This document shows, piece by piece, positions 55,651 to 64,000 of a stretch of DNA of 64,000 bases. Source of the stretch: Thiobaca trueperi (GTDB lineage Bacteria; Pseudomonadota; Gammaproteobacteria; Chromatiales; Chromatiaceae); the NCBI RefSeq assembly GCF_004342175.1, contig NZ_SMAO01000003.1:310001-374000 (forward strand), in the 5' to 3' direction. The notes below the pieces were generated by a model. The model had not been told where the DNA came from and did not search any database. It saw only the letters and a list, made by a program, of their open reading frames with translations. A program made the translations under genes and the position numbers. Within the stretch, counting starts at the first letter, position 1. Each line of letters starts with the position of its first letter.

Positions 55651-57255
55651 TCAATCCGCCCGTGGCCCAACCGCCTTGATGCGCTCATCGACTTCATCGG
55701 CGAACTTGGTGAAGTTCTTCTGGAACATCCCGGCGAGCTTGCGGGCTTGGGTGTCGTAGGCGGCGCCGTCCTTCCAGGTGTTGCGTGGATTGAGGATCTC
55801 GCTCGGTACGTCCGGGCAGGACTCGGGGATCTCCAGACCGAAGAAGGGATCGGTGCGGGTCGGCACGTTGTCCAGCTTGCCGTCGAGGATGGCATTCACC
55901 ATGGCGCGGGTGTGCGGGATCTTGATCCGGTCGCCGACGCCATAGGGGCCGCCGCTCCAGCCGGTGTTGACCAGCCACACACTGGTGCCGTGCTCGGCGA
56001 GTCGCTGACCCAGCAGGGCGGCGTATTTCTGCGGATGCAGCGGCATGAAGGGCGCGCCGTAACAGGCGCTGAAGACCGGCGAGGGCTCGGTGACGCCCTT
56101 CTCGGTGCCGGCGACGCGCGCCGTATAGCCCGAGATGAAGTGATACATGGCCTGCTCGGGCGTGAGACGCGCGACCGGGGGCAGCACGCCGAAGGCATCG
56201 CAGGTGAGGAAGAGGATGGCGGTGGGATGACCGCCCATGCCGGTCTCGCTGGCGTTGGGGATGGCGCTGATGTGATAGGCGCCACGGGTGTTCTCGGTCA
56301 GCGAGTCGTCGTCCAGGTTCAGCCGGCGATCTTCCGACTCGACCGTCACATTCTCCAGCACGGTGCCGAAACGCTGCGTCGTGGCGTAGATCTCAGGCTC
56401 CGCCGAGGGCGAGAGACGGATCATTTTGGCATAGCAGCCGCCCTCGAAATTGAAGACGCCGTCGTTGCTCCAGCCGTGTTCATCGTCGCCGATCAGGGTG
56501 CGCGAGGCATCCGCCGAGAGCGTGGTCTTGCCCGTGCCGCTGAGACCGAAGAAGAGCGCGGTCTTGCCATCGTGGCCGATGTTGGCCGAGCAGTGCATCG
56601 GCAGCACGCCCCGGAAGGGCATCATGTAGTTCATCACGGTGAAGAGCGACTTCTTGATCTCGCCCGCGTAGCTGGTGCCGCCGATCAGCACCAGACGCTT
56701 GGCGAAATTCACGAGGATGAAGGTCTCGCTGCGGGTCTTGTCGAGCGCCGGCATGGCGTGGAAACGCGGGGCGTCGATGACGGTGAATTCGGGAACCAGG
56801 TTTTCGAGCTCTTCGGGCCTGGGCTGGATGAAGAGATTGCGCGCGAAGAGATTGTGCCAGGCGTATTCGGTGATGACGCGCACCGGCATGCGATACGCCG
56901 GATCGGCGCCGACGAAGCAGTCACGCACATAGACATCCTTCATTTGCAGATAGGACGCCAGACGGTGATGGACCTGATCGAAATGGGCCTCGTCGATGGG
57001 CCGGTTCACCTCGCCCCACCAGATGTGCTCCCGGCTCTGCTCCTCCTCAACCACGAACTTGTCATTGGCCGAACGCCCGGTGTGATGGCCGGTACGCACG
57101 ACCAGCGGCCCCATGTGCGCGAGCATGCCTTCACGCGCGCGCAACGCCTGTTCGTACAGGGCGGGCGTGTGCAGGTTCCAGTAGACGTTGTTGAGGTTGT
57201 AGAGACCGTGATGATCGAGCGTGTGGTGGGTGTTCGGTTGTCCGGAAACAAGCAT
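55651..57255 (-). CDS. pckA: Phosphoenolpyruvate carboxykinase (ATP)
   Basis: The product has 534 residues. The P-loop-type kinase motif GLSGTGKTTLSADASR and PEP-site FVGADPAYRMPVRVITEYAW are present, as are TSYAGEIKKSLFTVMNYMMP and SARYGAPF-like SACYGAPFMPLHP. It interconverts oxaloacetate and phosphoenolpyruvate with ATP, serving gluconeogenesis or carbon fixation. Start ATG 57255 (MLVSGQPNTHHTLDHHGLYN). 57256-57534 shows no gene. Confidence 0.96.
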   Translation of the reverse strand: MLVSGQPNTHHTLDHHGLYNLNNVYWNLHTPALYEQALRAREGMLAHMGPLVVRTGHHTGRSANDKFVVEEEQSREHIWWGEVNRPIDEAHFDQVHHRLASYLQMKDVYVRDCFVGADPAYRMPVRVITEYAWHNLFARNLFIQPRPEELENLVPEFTVIDAPRFHAMPALDKTRSETFILVNFAKRLVLIGGTSYAGEIKKSLFTVMNYMMPFRGVLPMHCSANIGHDGKTALFFGLSGTGKTTLSADASRTLIGDDEHGWSNDGVFNFEGGCYAKMIRLSPSAEPEIYATTQRFGTVLENVTVESEDRRLNLDDDSLTENTRGAYHISAIPNASETGMGGHPTAILFLTCDAFGVLPPVARLTPEQAMYHFISGYTARVAGTEKGVTEPSPVFSACYGAPFMPLHPQKYAALLGQRLAEHGTSVWLVNTGWSGGPYGVGDRIKIPHTRAMVNAILDGKLDNVPTRTDPFFGLEIPESCPDVPSEILNPRNTWKDGAAYDTQARKLAGMFQKNFTKFADEVDERIKAVGPRAD

Positions 57256-57534
57256 GGCGGTGACTCCGTCGAGGGTTCAGGCTATCGGGTCGGTCGGTCG
57301 GTCAGTCGATGGTTAGCGAGACTACACCATAACGCGATCCGGCTAAACCATGCGCGAAGTCGAGGGTTCAGGGCTTTCCCGTCCGGATGCCGGTCGATGT
57401 TGGCGTAACGTGTTTGAGCGGCGATGGCGTCGCCGGGCGGGATGATGGCGACGGCGATGCGGGGAGTTCCCGCGTTCGGGACGCAGGTTGCAGCAGAGTG
57501 CGGTCGATCCCGACGGATCGACCGCAAAAGGTGT

Positions 57535-57873
57535 TCAGGGCGTTGTTTTGGTCGCTGGTGCGGGTGCGGTCATCGCGGCTGGTGCGGGGCTTGCTTCTTT
57601 GGTTGCTTCGGCAGCCACCGGCGCCGGGTCCGTCTTGGGCATGGCCTGGGGGGCGGCATCTTTTTTCGCGCCCTTGCGGCAGTGGCTGGACACCTGCACA
57701 CCGTCTTTACGGGTGTACCCGTCCATCCAGCGGCATTCGGCCTGTGCGGCACAGGCCGCTTCATCCAGTCCTTTGCAGACGGATGGCGCCGAGATGGCCG
57801 GGGTGGCGAAGAGTGTGACGAGTGCGGTCGAGAGCAGTGTGATCCCTGAGGGGCGGAACAATGCGTGTTTCAT
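57535..57873 (-). CDS. Small secreted cysteine-containing protein, unknown
   Basis: The product has 112 residues. A signal peptide (GITLLSTALVTLFATPAISA) is followed by a compact region with four Cys (VCKGLDEAACAAQAECRWMD ... SSHCRKG), likely two disulfides in the periplasm. The final ~45 residues are an Ala/Pro/Thr/Lys-rich tail. I do not recognise a named family. It is alone between pckA and coaE on the same strand. Codon use matches core genes, so it looks native. Confidence 0.65.
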   Translation of the reverse strand: MKHALFRPSGITLLSTALVTLFATPAISAPSVCKGLDEAACAAQAECRWMDGYTRKDGVQVSSHCRKGAKKDAAPQAMPKTDPAPVAAEATKEASPAPAAMTAPAPATKTTP

Positions 57874-57985
57874 CGTCTGTTTCCTCTCTGTAAATGCTCA
57901 AAGCCCACGAAATAATCAACCTCTATTCCGTGCATGATGACCATAAGAAAGACGGTGAATCAATTCAAGTAAAATTTGACCTGGT

Positions 57986-58600
57986 TCACACTTTTTGAGT
58001 GTGGCGCATGTCAGCGAGGAGTAGATAACGGGCATGCAGCGGCTGGATCAGCGCGTCCAGCGCGGCGGGATCGCCACTGTTGTCGAGGCGGTCATCGGCG
58101 CGGGCGAGCCGCTCGTGGCGCGGGGTCTGGCTGGCGATGATGCGCCTGATCTCGTCTTCCGGGAGTCCGCTGCGACGTCTGACCCGCTCGATCTGAATCG
58201 ACTCGGGGACATCGACCACCAGGACACGATCAGCAAGCGTCTGTTGACCGGTCTCGAACAGGAGCGGAATCACGAGGACGGCGTAAGGGGTCGTGAGTCG
58301 GGCCAGACGCTCCAGCATCAGCGTCTTGATCGCGGGGTGCAGGATGGATTCCAGTTGTGTGCGTGCGTCAGGATTCTTGAAGACGCATTGGCGCAGTGCG
58401 GCACGGTCAAGCGCACCATCCGCGTGCAGCATCCCGTCGCCGAAGGTCGCGGCGATCCGCGCCAGGACCGGGCTGCCGGCGACCGTCAGTTCGCGCGACA
58501 GGAGATCGGTATCCACGATCCCCGCACCGAGCGCGCCGAGCCGGTCGGAGACGCTGGATTTGCCGCAGCCGATGCCGCCGGTCAGCGCGACGACGAACAT
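57986..58600 (-). CDS. coaE: Dephospho-CoA kinase
   Basis: The product has 204 residues. The P-loop is VALTGGIGCGKSSVSDRLGA, then GIVDTDLLSREL and HPAIKTLMLERL; the lid region is RVRRRSGLPEDEIRRIIASQ. It makes CoA from dephospho-CoA and ATP. It directly follows pilD (3 bases apart), the usual pilBCD-coaE order of gammaproteobacteria. Start ATG 58600. Confidence 0.96.
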   Translation of the reverse strand: MFVVALTGGIGCGKSSVSDRLGALGAGIVDTDLLSRELTVAGSPVLARIAATFGDGMLHADGALDRAALRQCVFKNPDARTQLESILHPAIKTLMLERLARLTTPYAVLVIPLLFETGQQTLADRVLVVDVPESIQIERVRRRSGLPEDEIRRIIASQTPRHERLARADDRLDNSGDPAALDALIQPLHARYLLLADMRHTQKV

Positions 58601-58603
58601 GAG

Positions 58604-59491
58604 TCAGCCAAGACCGCTCAAACGCAGATAGGCGTCATTGATGGCCTGACCCCAGACCAGACTGATCCAGCCGGCGGCGGCGAGAAAAGGACCGAAGGGC
58701 ATGGGCGTGCCGCGCTGATGGCGCCCGGTGACCATCAGGAGCACGCCGAGCACGGCCCCTGTGAGTGCGGACAGCAGGATGATCTGGGGCAGAAACGACC
58801 AGCCAAGCCAGGCGCCGAAGACCGCCAGCAACTTGAAATCGCCATAGCCCATGCCTTCCTTGCCAGTGGCGAGCCGGAAGAGCTGGAAAACCGTCCAGAG
58901 ACTCAGATAACCCGCCACGGCGCCGATGATGGCCGATTCCGCGTCGGTGAAAAGCCCGAACAGGCTCAGGATCAGACCGAGCCACACCAGCGGCAGGGTC
59001 AGACTGTCGGGCAGAAGCTGGGTGTCGAAGTCGATCAGCGCCAATGCGATCAGCGTCCAGGTCAGCAGCAGGGCGGCGGGCGTCTGCCAGGTCAGGCCGA
59101 ACTGCATCACGACCAGCAGGGTCAGGAGCGCGGTGAAGCCTTCAATGATCGGATAGCGCACGCTGATGGCCACACCACAGGCCGAGCAACGTCCGCGCAG
59201 CAGGAGATAACTCAGTATGGGGATGTTTTCATGGGCGCGGATGCGATGACCGCAGGCCGGACAGGTGGAGGGCGGCGAGGATAATGTGAGACGCGGCGCG
59301 GATTCAGCGGGCATCGCCTCATCGTCAGACAGCTCGGCGCAGTCACGCTTCCAGCCCTCTTCCAGCATGTGCGGCAGGCGCAGGATGACGACATTGAGAA
59401 AGCTGCCGAGGATGAGTCCGAGCAGGACGGCACTCGTATACAGCAGCCAGGGGTTCGTCTGGAGTAGCTCCAGCCAGATGGGCGTGGACAT
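58604..59491 (-). CDS. pilD: Prepilin peptidase / N-methyltransferase
   Basis: The product has 295 residues. The cytoplasmic zinc cysteines are CPAC and CSAC within the N-terminal methylase loop. Catalytic Asp residues lie in IDFDTQLLPDSLTLP and GKEGMGYGDFKLLA. There are about seven membrane helices. It cleaves and methylates type IV pilin and pseudopilin leaders. It lies between pilC (300 bases upstream, past a repeat) and coaE. Confidence 0.96.
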   Translation of the reverse strand: MSTPIWLELLQTNPWLLYTSAVLLGLILGSFLNVVILRLPHMLEEGWKRDCAELSDDEAMPAESAPRLTLSSPPSTCPACGHRIRAHENIPILSYLLLRGRCSACGVAISVRYPIIEGFTALLTLLVVMQFGLTWQTPAALLLTWTLIALALIDFDTQLLPDSLTLPLVWLGLILSLFGLFTDAESAIIGAVAGYLSLWTVFQLFRLATGKEGMGYGDFKLLAVFGAWLGWSFLPQIILLSALTGAVLGVLLMVTGRHQRGTPMPFGPFLAAAGWISLVWGQAINDAYLRLSGLG

Positions 59492-59580
59492 GGTCGTGTT
59501 CCTTGAAACCTGATCGCCGGGATCGGAAATTGAATCATTCAGACAGGATTAACAGGATGAACAGGATTTAAAAGAATGCG

Positions 59581-59775
59581 TTAAACCGCGTCCAGCGCGA
59601 TATGCGTAATTTTCAGTTTGTGTTTGGCTTTGGAGATGTCATCGACATCAGTGGAGGCGCGGTTTAAAATTCTATATTTTTTAATATCTTAAACCGCGCC
59701 AGCTCTAACGGTCGTCAATGCTGCCAAGGCCGCCCCAATCCCCAAACATCACATACCGCACCGGGCGCGGTTTAA
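59581..59775. repeat. MITE-like two-arm repeat, copy 9 (between pilC and pilD)
   Basis: The first arm is TTAAACCGCGTCCAGCGCG to GAGGCGCGGTTTAA, the linker is AATTCTATATTTTTTAATAT, and the second arm is TTAAACCGCGCCAGCTCT to CGGGCGCGGTTTAA. GACAGGATTAACAGGATGAA units border it at 59540. Confidence 0.93.
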
Positions 59776-59796
59776 TCCTGTCAAAATCTCTCGGGT

Positions 59797-61050
59797 CTAG
59801 ACAACGGCGGCGAGCTTGAAGATCGGCAGATACATGGCGACCACCAGACTGCCGACCAGGCCGCCGATGACGACCATGATCATGGGTTCGAGCAGACTGC
59901 TGAGACTGTCCACCGCGTTGTCCACCTGTTCCTCGTAGAAATCGGCAACCTTGGCCAGCATGTCGTCGAGCGCGCCGGACTCCTCGCCGATGGCGGTCAT
60001 TTGGATCACCATGTGGGGAAAGAGATCGCGCTGACGCATCGCGAGCTGGAGCGACTGGCCGGTGGCGACCTCCTCGCGCATCTTCAGGATGGCGTCCTGA
60101 TAGACGATGTTGCCGGTCGCGCCGGACACCGATTGCAGTGCATCGACCAAAGGCACGCCCGCCGCGAACATGGTCGAAAGCGTGCGCGCGAAGCGGGCCA
60201 GTGCGGCCTTGTTGAGAATAACGCCGATGATCGGGATCTTCAGCGACATCCGGTCAACGCCCTCGCGGAGTTTGCGCGAGCGTTTGTAGGTATACCCGGT
60301 GCTGTAGACGACGGCGCCCACGCCGAGGAAAAAGGCCCACCACCAGTCGCGCAGGATGTCGGACAGACCGATGACCATGAGTGTGAAGGCCGGCAGATCG
60401 GCGCCGAAGCTCGAAAAGAGTTCCTTGAACTGCGGAATGACGAACAGCAGGATGACCACGGTCACGATCACCGCCACGACAATGACCGCCGCCGGGTAGA
60501 AGAGCGCCTTCTTGATCTTGCCCTTGATCGATTCGGTCTTTTCCTTGTAGGTCGCGATCTTGTCAAGCAGCACGTCGAGCACACCCGCCTGCTCGCCAGC
60601 GGCGACCAGATTGCAGACCAGATCGTCGAAATGCAGCGGATACTTGCCGAGCGCCAGCGCCATCGCCGTGCCGCCTTCGATATCCTGTTTGATAGCCAGG
60701 ATCATGTCCTGCATCGCCGGATTGTCGTGACCGCGGCCCACGATGTCGAACGCCTGCACCAGCGGCACACCGGCTGCCATCATGGTGGCGAGCTGGCGGG
60801 TGAAGATCGAGAGATCGGCGCTGGTGATCTTCTTCTTCGCACTGAAGAGCGGCTTGGGCTTCATCTTGACCCGGGTTGGATTCACCCCCTGGCGACGCAG
60901 ATCAGCCCGCACTGTATTGATGTTGGCCGCCCGCATCTCGCCCTTGACGCGCGCGCCGCGCTTGTCCATGCCCTCCCAGGTGAAGACACGGGCCTGCTCG
61001 GCCTCGACCTTGGGCTTGACCTTGCTTGCTGTTGCCAGTGCCATCGTCAT
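59797..61050 (-). CDS. pilC: Type IV pilus inner-membrane platform protein
   Basis: The product has 417 residues with two GspF-type repeats (~85-205 and ~285-410): FTRQLATMMAAGVPLVQAFD and FARTLSTMFAAGVPLVDALQ. There are three membrane helices (AVIVVAVIVTVVILLFVIPQ, WWWAFFLGVGAVVYSTGYTY, IMVVIGGLVGSLVVAMYLPI). It couples the PilB/PilT ATPases to pilin assembly. Start at ATG 61050, or 61044 two codons later. Confidence 0.95.
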   Translation of the reverse strand: MTMALATASKVKPKVEAEQARVFTWEGMDKRGARVKGEMRAANINTVRADLRRQGVNPTRVKMKPKPLFSAKKKITSADLSIFTRQLATMMAAGVPLVQAFDIVGRGHDNPAMQDMILAIKQDIEGGTAMALALGKYPLHFDDLVCNLVAAGEQAGVLDVLLDKIATYKEKTESIKGKIKKALFYPAAVIVVAVIVTVVILLFVIPQFKELFSSFGADLPAFTLMVIGLSDILRDWWWAFFLGVGAVVYSTGYTYKRSRKLREGVDRMSLKIPIIGVILNKAALARFARTLSTMFAAGVPLVDALQSVSGATGNIVYQDAILKMREEVATGQSLQLAMRQRDLFPHMVIQMTAIGEESGALDDMLAKVADFYEEQVDNAVDSLSSLLEPMIMVVIGGLVGSLVVAMYLPIFKLAAVV

Positions 61051-61059
61051 GACTCCTTG

Positions 61060-61165
61060 ATAATTTCAATGGACAGGATTAAAAGGATTGCTCAAGATTG
61101 ACAAGATTAAAAACAATGACTTGAAAATCCTGTTAATCCTGTCTATTTGATGCGCTCACAGGTAT
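61060..61165. repeat. Short AGGATTAA / TTAATCCT repeat units between pilC and pilB
   Basis: GACAGGATTAAAAGGATTGC and AAAATCCTGTTAATCCTGTC form an inverted pair. Related units lie at 34160-34245, 49441, 59540 and 59773. Confidence 0.65.
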
Positions 61166-61183
61166 AAATTTTTCAGGGACTGG

Positions 61184-62908
61184 CTATTCCTTGGTCACCC
61201 GGTTGAGTTCTTCCAGGCTGATGAGCCCGGCCTTGACCTTGCGCAGACCGGACTGCCGCAGATCCGAAACGCCTTCGCGTCTGGCCTGATCCGCCAGTTG
61301 CATGGCGTTGCCGCCTTCGAGGATCAGACGCGAGATTTCATCCGAGACCTTCATGACCTGAAAGATGCCGATGCGACCCCGGTAGCCCTTGGTGCACTGA
61401 TCACAGCCAACCGGCCCGTAAATGGTCAGACCTGCATCGATCTCGGCATCGGTGAAGCCTTCTTCGCGCATCGCCTCGCGCGGCAGATCCAGCAGTTTCT
61501 TGCAATGCACGCAGAGTTTCCGCGCCAGTCGCTGGGCCATGATCAGCAGGACCGAGGAGGCGATGTTGAAGGGCGCGACGCCCATGTTGGCAAGACGGGT
61601 CAGGGTCTGCGGTGCATCGTTGGTATGCAGCGTGGAGAGCACCAGATGGCCTGTCTGCGCCGCCTTGACCGCGATCTCGGCGGTTTCCAGGTCGCGGATC
61701 TCGCCGACCATGATGATGTCGGGATCCTGGCGCAGAAAGGCGCGCAGAGAGGCGGCGAAGGTGAGTCCGGTCTTGGGGTTGAGATTGACCTGATTGATGC
61801 CGGGCACCTGGATCTCGACCGGATCCTCGACGGTGGAGATATTGATGTCCGGCTGATTCAGAATATTGAGCGCGGTGTAGAGCGAGACCGTCTTGCCCGA
61901 GCCGGTAGGACCGGTGACCAGGATCATGCCATAGGGCTTCTTGATCGCGCCAAGAAAGGCCTCGCGCTGTTCGACCTCGAACCCCAGCGCCTCGATGCCG
62001 ACCTGCGCCGAGGATGAATCGAGGATTCGCAGGACGATCTTTTCGCCATAGACGGTCGGCAGGGTGTTGACGCGGAAATCGATATCGCGGTTACGGCTCA
62101 GTTTGAGCTTGATGCGTCCGTCCTGAGGCACGCGGCGCTCGGCGATGTTCATGCGCGACATGACCTTGAGACGCGAGGTCAGACGGTTGGCGAGATTGAG
62201 TGGCGGACTGGCGACCTCGCGCAGCATGCCGTCCTGACGGAAGCGGATCCGATAGGATTTCTCGTAGGGCTCGAAATGGATGTCCGAGGCGCCGGCGCTG
62301 ATGGCATCGACAAGGATCTTGTTGATGTAGCGCACGATGGGCGCCTCATCGATATTGGCGTCCGACTCGGCGCGCTGTCCGTCGTCATCGTCATCACCGG
62401 CCGCAATGTCGAGCTTTTCCAGATCCGCATCGGCGAATTCGCTGATGGTCGTGGTGTCCTGCGCATTGATCGCCGTTTCAATGGTGGCGTTGAGCTTGTC
62501 CTCCTCCACCAGAATGGCGTCGGTGGCAAGCCCGGTATTGAAGCGGATTTCTTCGAGCGCCTGATCGTTGGTGGGATCGGAGACGGCGAGGAAGAGCCGG
62601 TTGCCCCGGCGCAGCAGCGGCAGGGCGTGGTGCTTGCGGATCAGGCGCTCATCGACCAGATTGAGCGGCAGGGTGCTGAGATCGAGGGCGGCGAGATCGA
62701 GCAGCGGGACACCGAATTCATGCGAGGCGGCAATGGCGATATGCCGGCTGTCGAGCAGCTTCTGCTCGACCAGATGCCGCACGAAGGGTTTGCCCTGACG
62801 GGCGGCCTCCGCGTAGGCGGTCAGCATCTGAGGCTCCGAGATCAAATGATCCCGCACCAGACCCAGAGCCAGTCCTGAGGGTTTGATTTTGGCTTGATCC
62901 GTTGACAT
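61184..62908 (-). CDS. pilB: Type IV pilus assembly ATPase
   Basis: The product has 574 residues. An N-terminal GspE/MshEN domain (~15-150, LISEPQMLTAYAEAARQGKP) precedes the ATPase core, with Walker A TGPTGSGKTVSLYT (~340), PDIIMVGEIRDLETAE (Walker B/Asp-box) and a zinc tetracysteine in CVHCKKLL ... CDQCTKGY. It drives pilus extension with PilC and PilM/N/O. Upstream at 62909-63149 is a gene-free stretch with hairpin repeats. Confidence 0.96.
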   Translation of the reverse strand: MSTDQAKIKPSGLALGLVRDHLISEPQMLTAYAEAARQGKPFVRHLVEQKLLDSRHIAIAASHEFGVPLLDLAALDLSTLPLNLVDERLIRKHHALPLLRRGNRLFLAVSDPTNDQALEEIRFNTGLATDAILVEEDKLNATIETAINAQDTTTISEFADADLEKLDIAAGDDDDDGQRAESDANIDEAPIVRYINKILVDAISAGASDIHFEPYEKSYRIRFRQDGMLREVASPPLNLANRLTSRLKVMSRMNIAERRVPQDGRIKLKLSRNRDIDFRVNTLPTVYGEKIVLRILDSSSAQVGIEALGFEVEQREAFLGAIKKPYGMILVTGPTGSGKTVSLYTALNILNQPDINISTVEDPVEIQVPGINQVNLNPKTGLTFAASLRAFLRQDPDIIMVGEIRDLETAEIAVKAAQTGHLVLSTLHTNDAPQTLTRLANMGVAPFNIASSVLLIMAQRLARKLCVHCKKLLDLPREAMREEGFTDAEIDAGLTIYGPVGCDQCTKGYRGRIGIFQVMKVSDEISRLILEGGNAMQLADQARREGVSDLRQSGLRKVKAGLISLEELNRVTKE

Positions 62909-63019
62909 TAGGCTGCCTGTCCTGTCATGCCGTTGCGAATGATGGGCCGAGACCGCGTCCGGTCAAGGCCGTGCGGACCCATTGCCGGCCCCATGCGGTT
63001 GAGCCAGATATAAAGCGCA

Positions 63020-63137
63020 GCTGAACCGCAAAGAACGCAAAGGATGTCAGAATCCGGTTCGGTTGCCAGCGTCACCCGATGGGTCAGTCAAAGCCGCATC
63101 CTGCCGTTCTTCGTATCCTTTGCATCTTTGCGGTTCA
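63020..63137. repeat. AACCGCAAAGAACGCAAAGG hairpin repeat upstream of pilB
   Basis: GAACCGCAAAGAACGCAAAG and CCTTTGCATCTTTGCGGTTC are inverted, enclosing ~75 bases; this is the same family as 55483-55552. It makes up most of the gap between the NYN-domain gene and pilB. Confidence 0.7.
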
Positions 63138-63149
63138 AACCACATGGGA

Positions 63150-63983
63150 TTATCGGTTTACCGAAAAGGCCAGCCTGACATTCTTCGCCACTAAGCCGTT
63201 GTCTTTCTGCTCGCTCTCGTTGACATAGAATTCCAGCACCGTTTCGCGGTTCATCAGCAGATCCTCGCTCACGTCTTCAGCCAGTTCGTTGGCATGACAG
63301 AAGATGCTGGTGTAGGGCGATTCCGCTTCACGCGGATCCGTGACCCAGAGATGCGGCGAAATGCGATCCATGATACGCAGAAAGCCGTAACCCTTGTCGG
63401 TGAACCATTTGGTGCAGACCCCACGCACGCAGGAACCGGGCTTGCCCCATTCGTTGCGGGGCTCGTAGGAAATCGGCAGCAGATCAGGGATGAGAAACCC
63501 GGAATAGAAGGCATCGACTTCCTGCTGGAGCTGGCGTGAGACATTCTTGAAGCCGATCAGCTCGACCCGGCAGCCGGTATTCTGGAGGGCTTCAACCACT
63601 TGCAGGAAATCGCCGTCACCGGTGACCAGCACCACCTGTTCCAGTTTATTGGCCTGCAACATGGCGTCCACCGCCATGTCCAGATCCGCATTCGCCTTGG
63701 TGGTCACGTTGCCGGCTTCGTCGGTGTAGCGGCGTACCAGTTTGACACTGATCTTCCAGCCGAAATCGCGGACCATCTGCTGGTAGGTCTGCGCCTTTTT
63801 CCTGTAATCCAGATCCTCGCGCGCCCGTTCGGCGTCGAAGGCCATGTATGTATTGAGTCGTTGCAGCACTCCGCCTTCACGGGCGGCGAAACGGCGCAGC
63901 ACGTCATAACGCATCTGATAGCCGCCGTTGTAACGCACGTTTTCAGCATCGACAAAGACGCCCACTCGAAAATTTGAACCCAA
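63150..63983 (-). CDS. NYN-domain protein with cold-shock-like C-terminus (LabA/DUF88 type)
   Basis: The product has 277 residues, probably from TTG 63983, with GAGG seven bases upstream (TTG 63989 is too close to it). The NYN nuclease aspartates are in VGVFVDAENVRYN, ADLDMAVDAML and VLVTGDGDFLQVVEAL. After ~185 a cold-shock-like RNA-binding region includes CTKWFTDKGYGFLRIM. NYN proteins are PIN-like RNases or RNA-binding proteins; this domain pair suggests RNA processing. The target is unknown. It is upstream of pilB on the same strand, but a repeat separates them. Confidence 0.85.
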   Translation of the reverse strand: MGSNFRVGVFVDAENVRYNGGYQMRYDVLRRFAAREGGVLQRLNTYMAFDAERAREDLDYRKKAQTYQQMVRDFGWKISVKLVRRYTDEAGNVTTKANADLDMAVDAMLQANKLEQVVLVTGDGDFLQVVEALQNTGCRVELIGFKNVSRQLQQEVDAFYSGFLIPDLLPISYEPRNEWGKPGSCVRGVCTKWFTDKGYGFLRIMDRISPHLWVTDPREAESPYTSIFCHANELAEDVSEDLLMNRETVLEFYVNESEQKDNGLVAKNVRLAFSVNR

Positions 63984-64000
63984 GGTCAAGCCTCATTGAT

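Overview
The window reads as chromosomal DNA of a gammaproteobacterium, most likely an autotrophic member of the Chromatiales (purple sulfur bacteria). This is inferred from three things: the order mreBCD-mrdA-mrdB-rlpA-dacA-ybeD-lipB, which follows the gammaproteobacterial elongasome/lipoate order; a bicarbonate transporter with its PII partner beside a broken cbbQ-like gene; and high-GC housekeeping genes with codons ending in G or C. No rRNA, tRNA or CRISPR array was found.

Layout. 1-11.2 kb is a surface-polysaccharide block of very large multidomain glycosyltransferases, followed at 11.5-13.3 kb by the ABC exporter pair (Wzm/Wzt type). 13.4-18.7 kb is accessory and partly AT-rich: a dead toxin with its live antitoxin, a monooxygenase-fold membrane protein, a polytopic membrane protein, an acetyltransferase and a PIN protein, separated by repeats and attC-like remnants. 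18.9-20.6 kb holds gatA and gatC without gatB. 20.9-32.1 kb is the cell-shape operon (mreBCD, mrdA, mrdB), then a three-gene phospholipid unit (CDP-alcohol transferase, acyltransferase, CDP-diglyceride synthase type), then rlpA, dacA, ybeD and lipB. 32-38.2 kb is ilvD, an SH3 protein, argF, argD and sodB on the minus strand.

38.3-41.6 kb is a gene graveyard around an intact sbtA-sbtB pair: a broken LysR regulator, a cbbQ-like fragment joined to a Dabb-domain fragment, and an IS110-family remnant. 41.6-48.1 kb is the most unusual part. It looks like a broken integron: three minus-strand cassette genes separated by attC sites, an IS91-like element carrying its own tyrosine recombinase, and a plus-strand integron-integrase gene cut off after about 115 codons. 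The integrase and the cassettes are divergent, as in a textbook integron.

48.4-49.1 kb is a UPF0175/DUF3368 toxin-antitoxin pair. 49.5-64 kb is mostly core: a CbbY-like HAD phosphatase, an asparagine-synthetase-like amidotransferase, grxD, rnt, mlaA, pyrC, pckA, coaE, the pilD/pilC/pilB set and a NYN/cold-shock protein.

Nine copies of an 85-195 bp palindromic MITE-like repeat (ends TTAAACCGCG/CGCGGTTTAA, usually two arms joined by an AT-rich linker) sit between genes across the whole window, and several other short repeat families are present.
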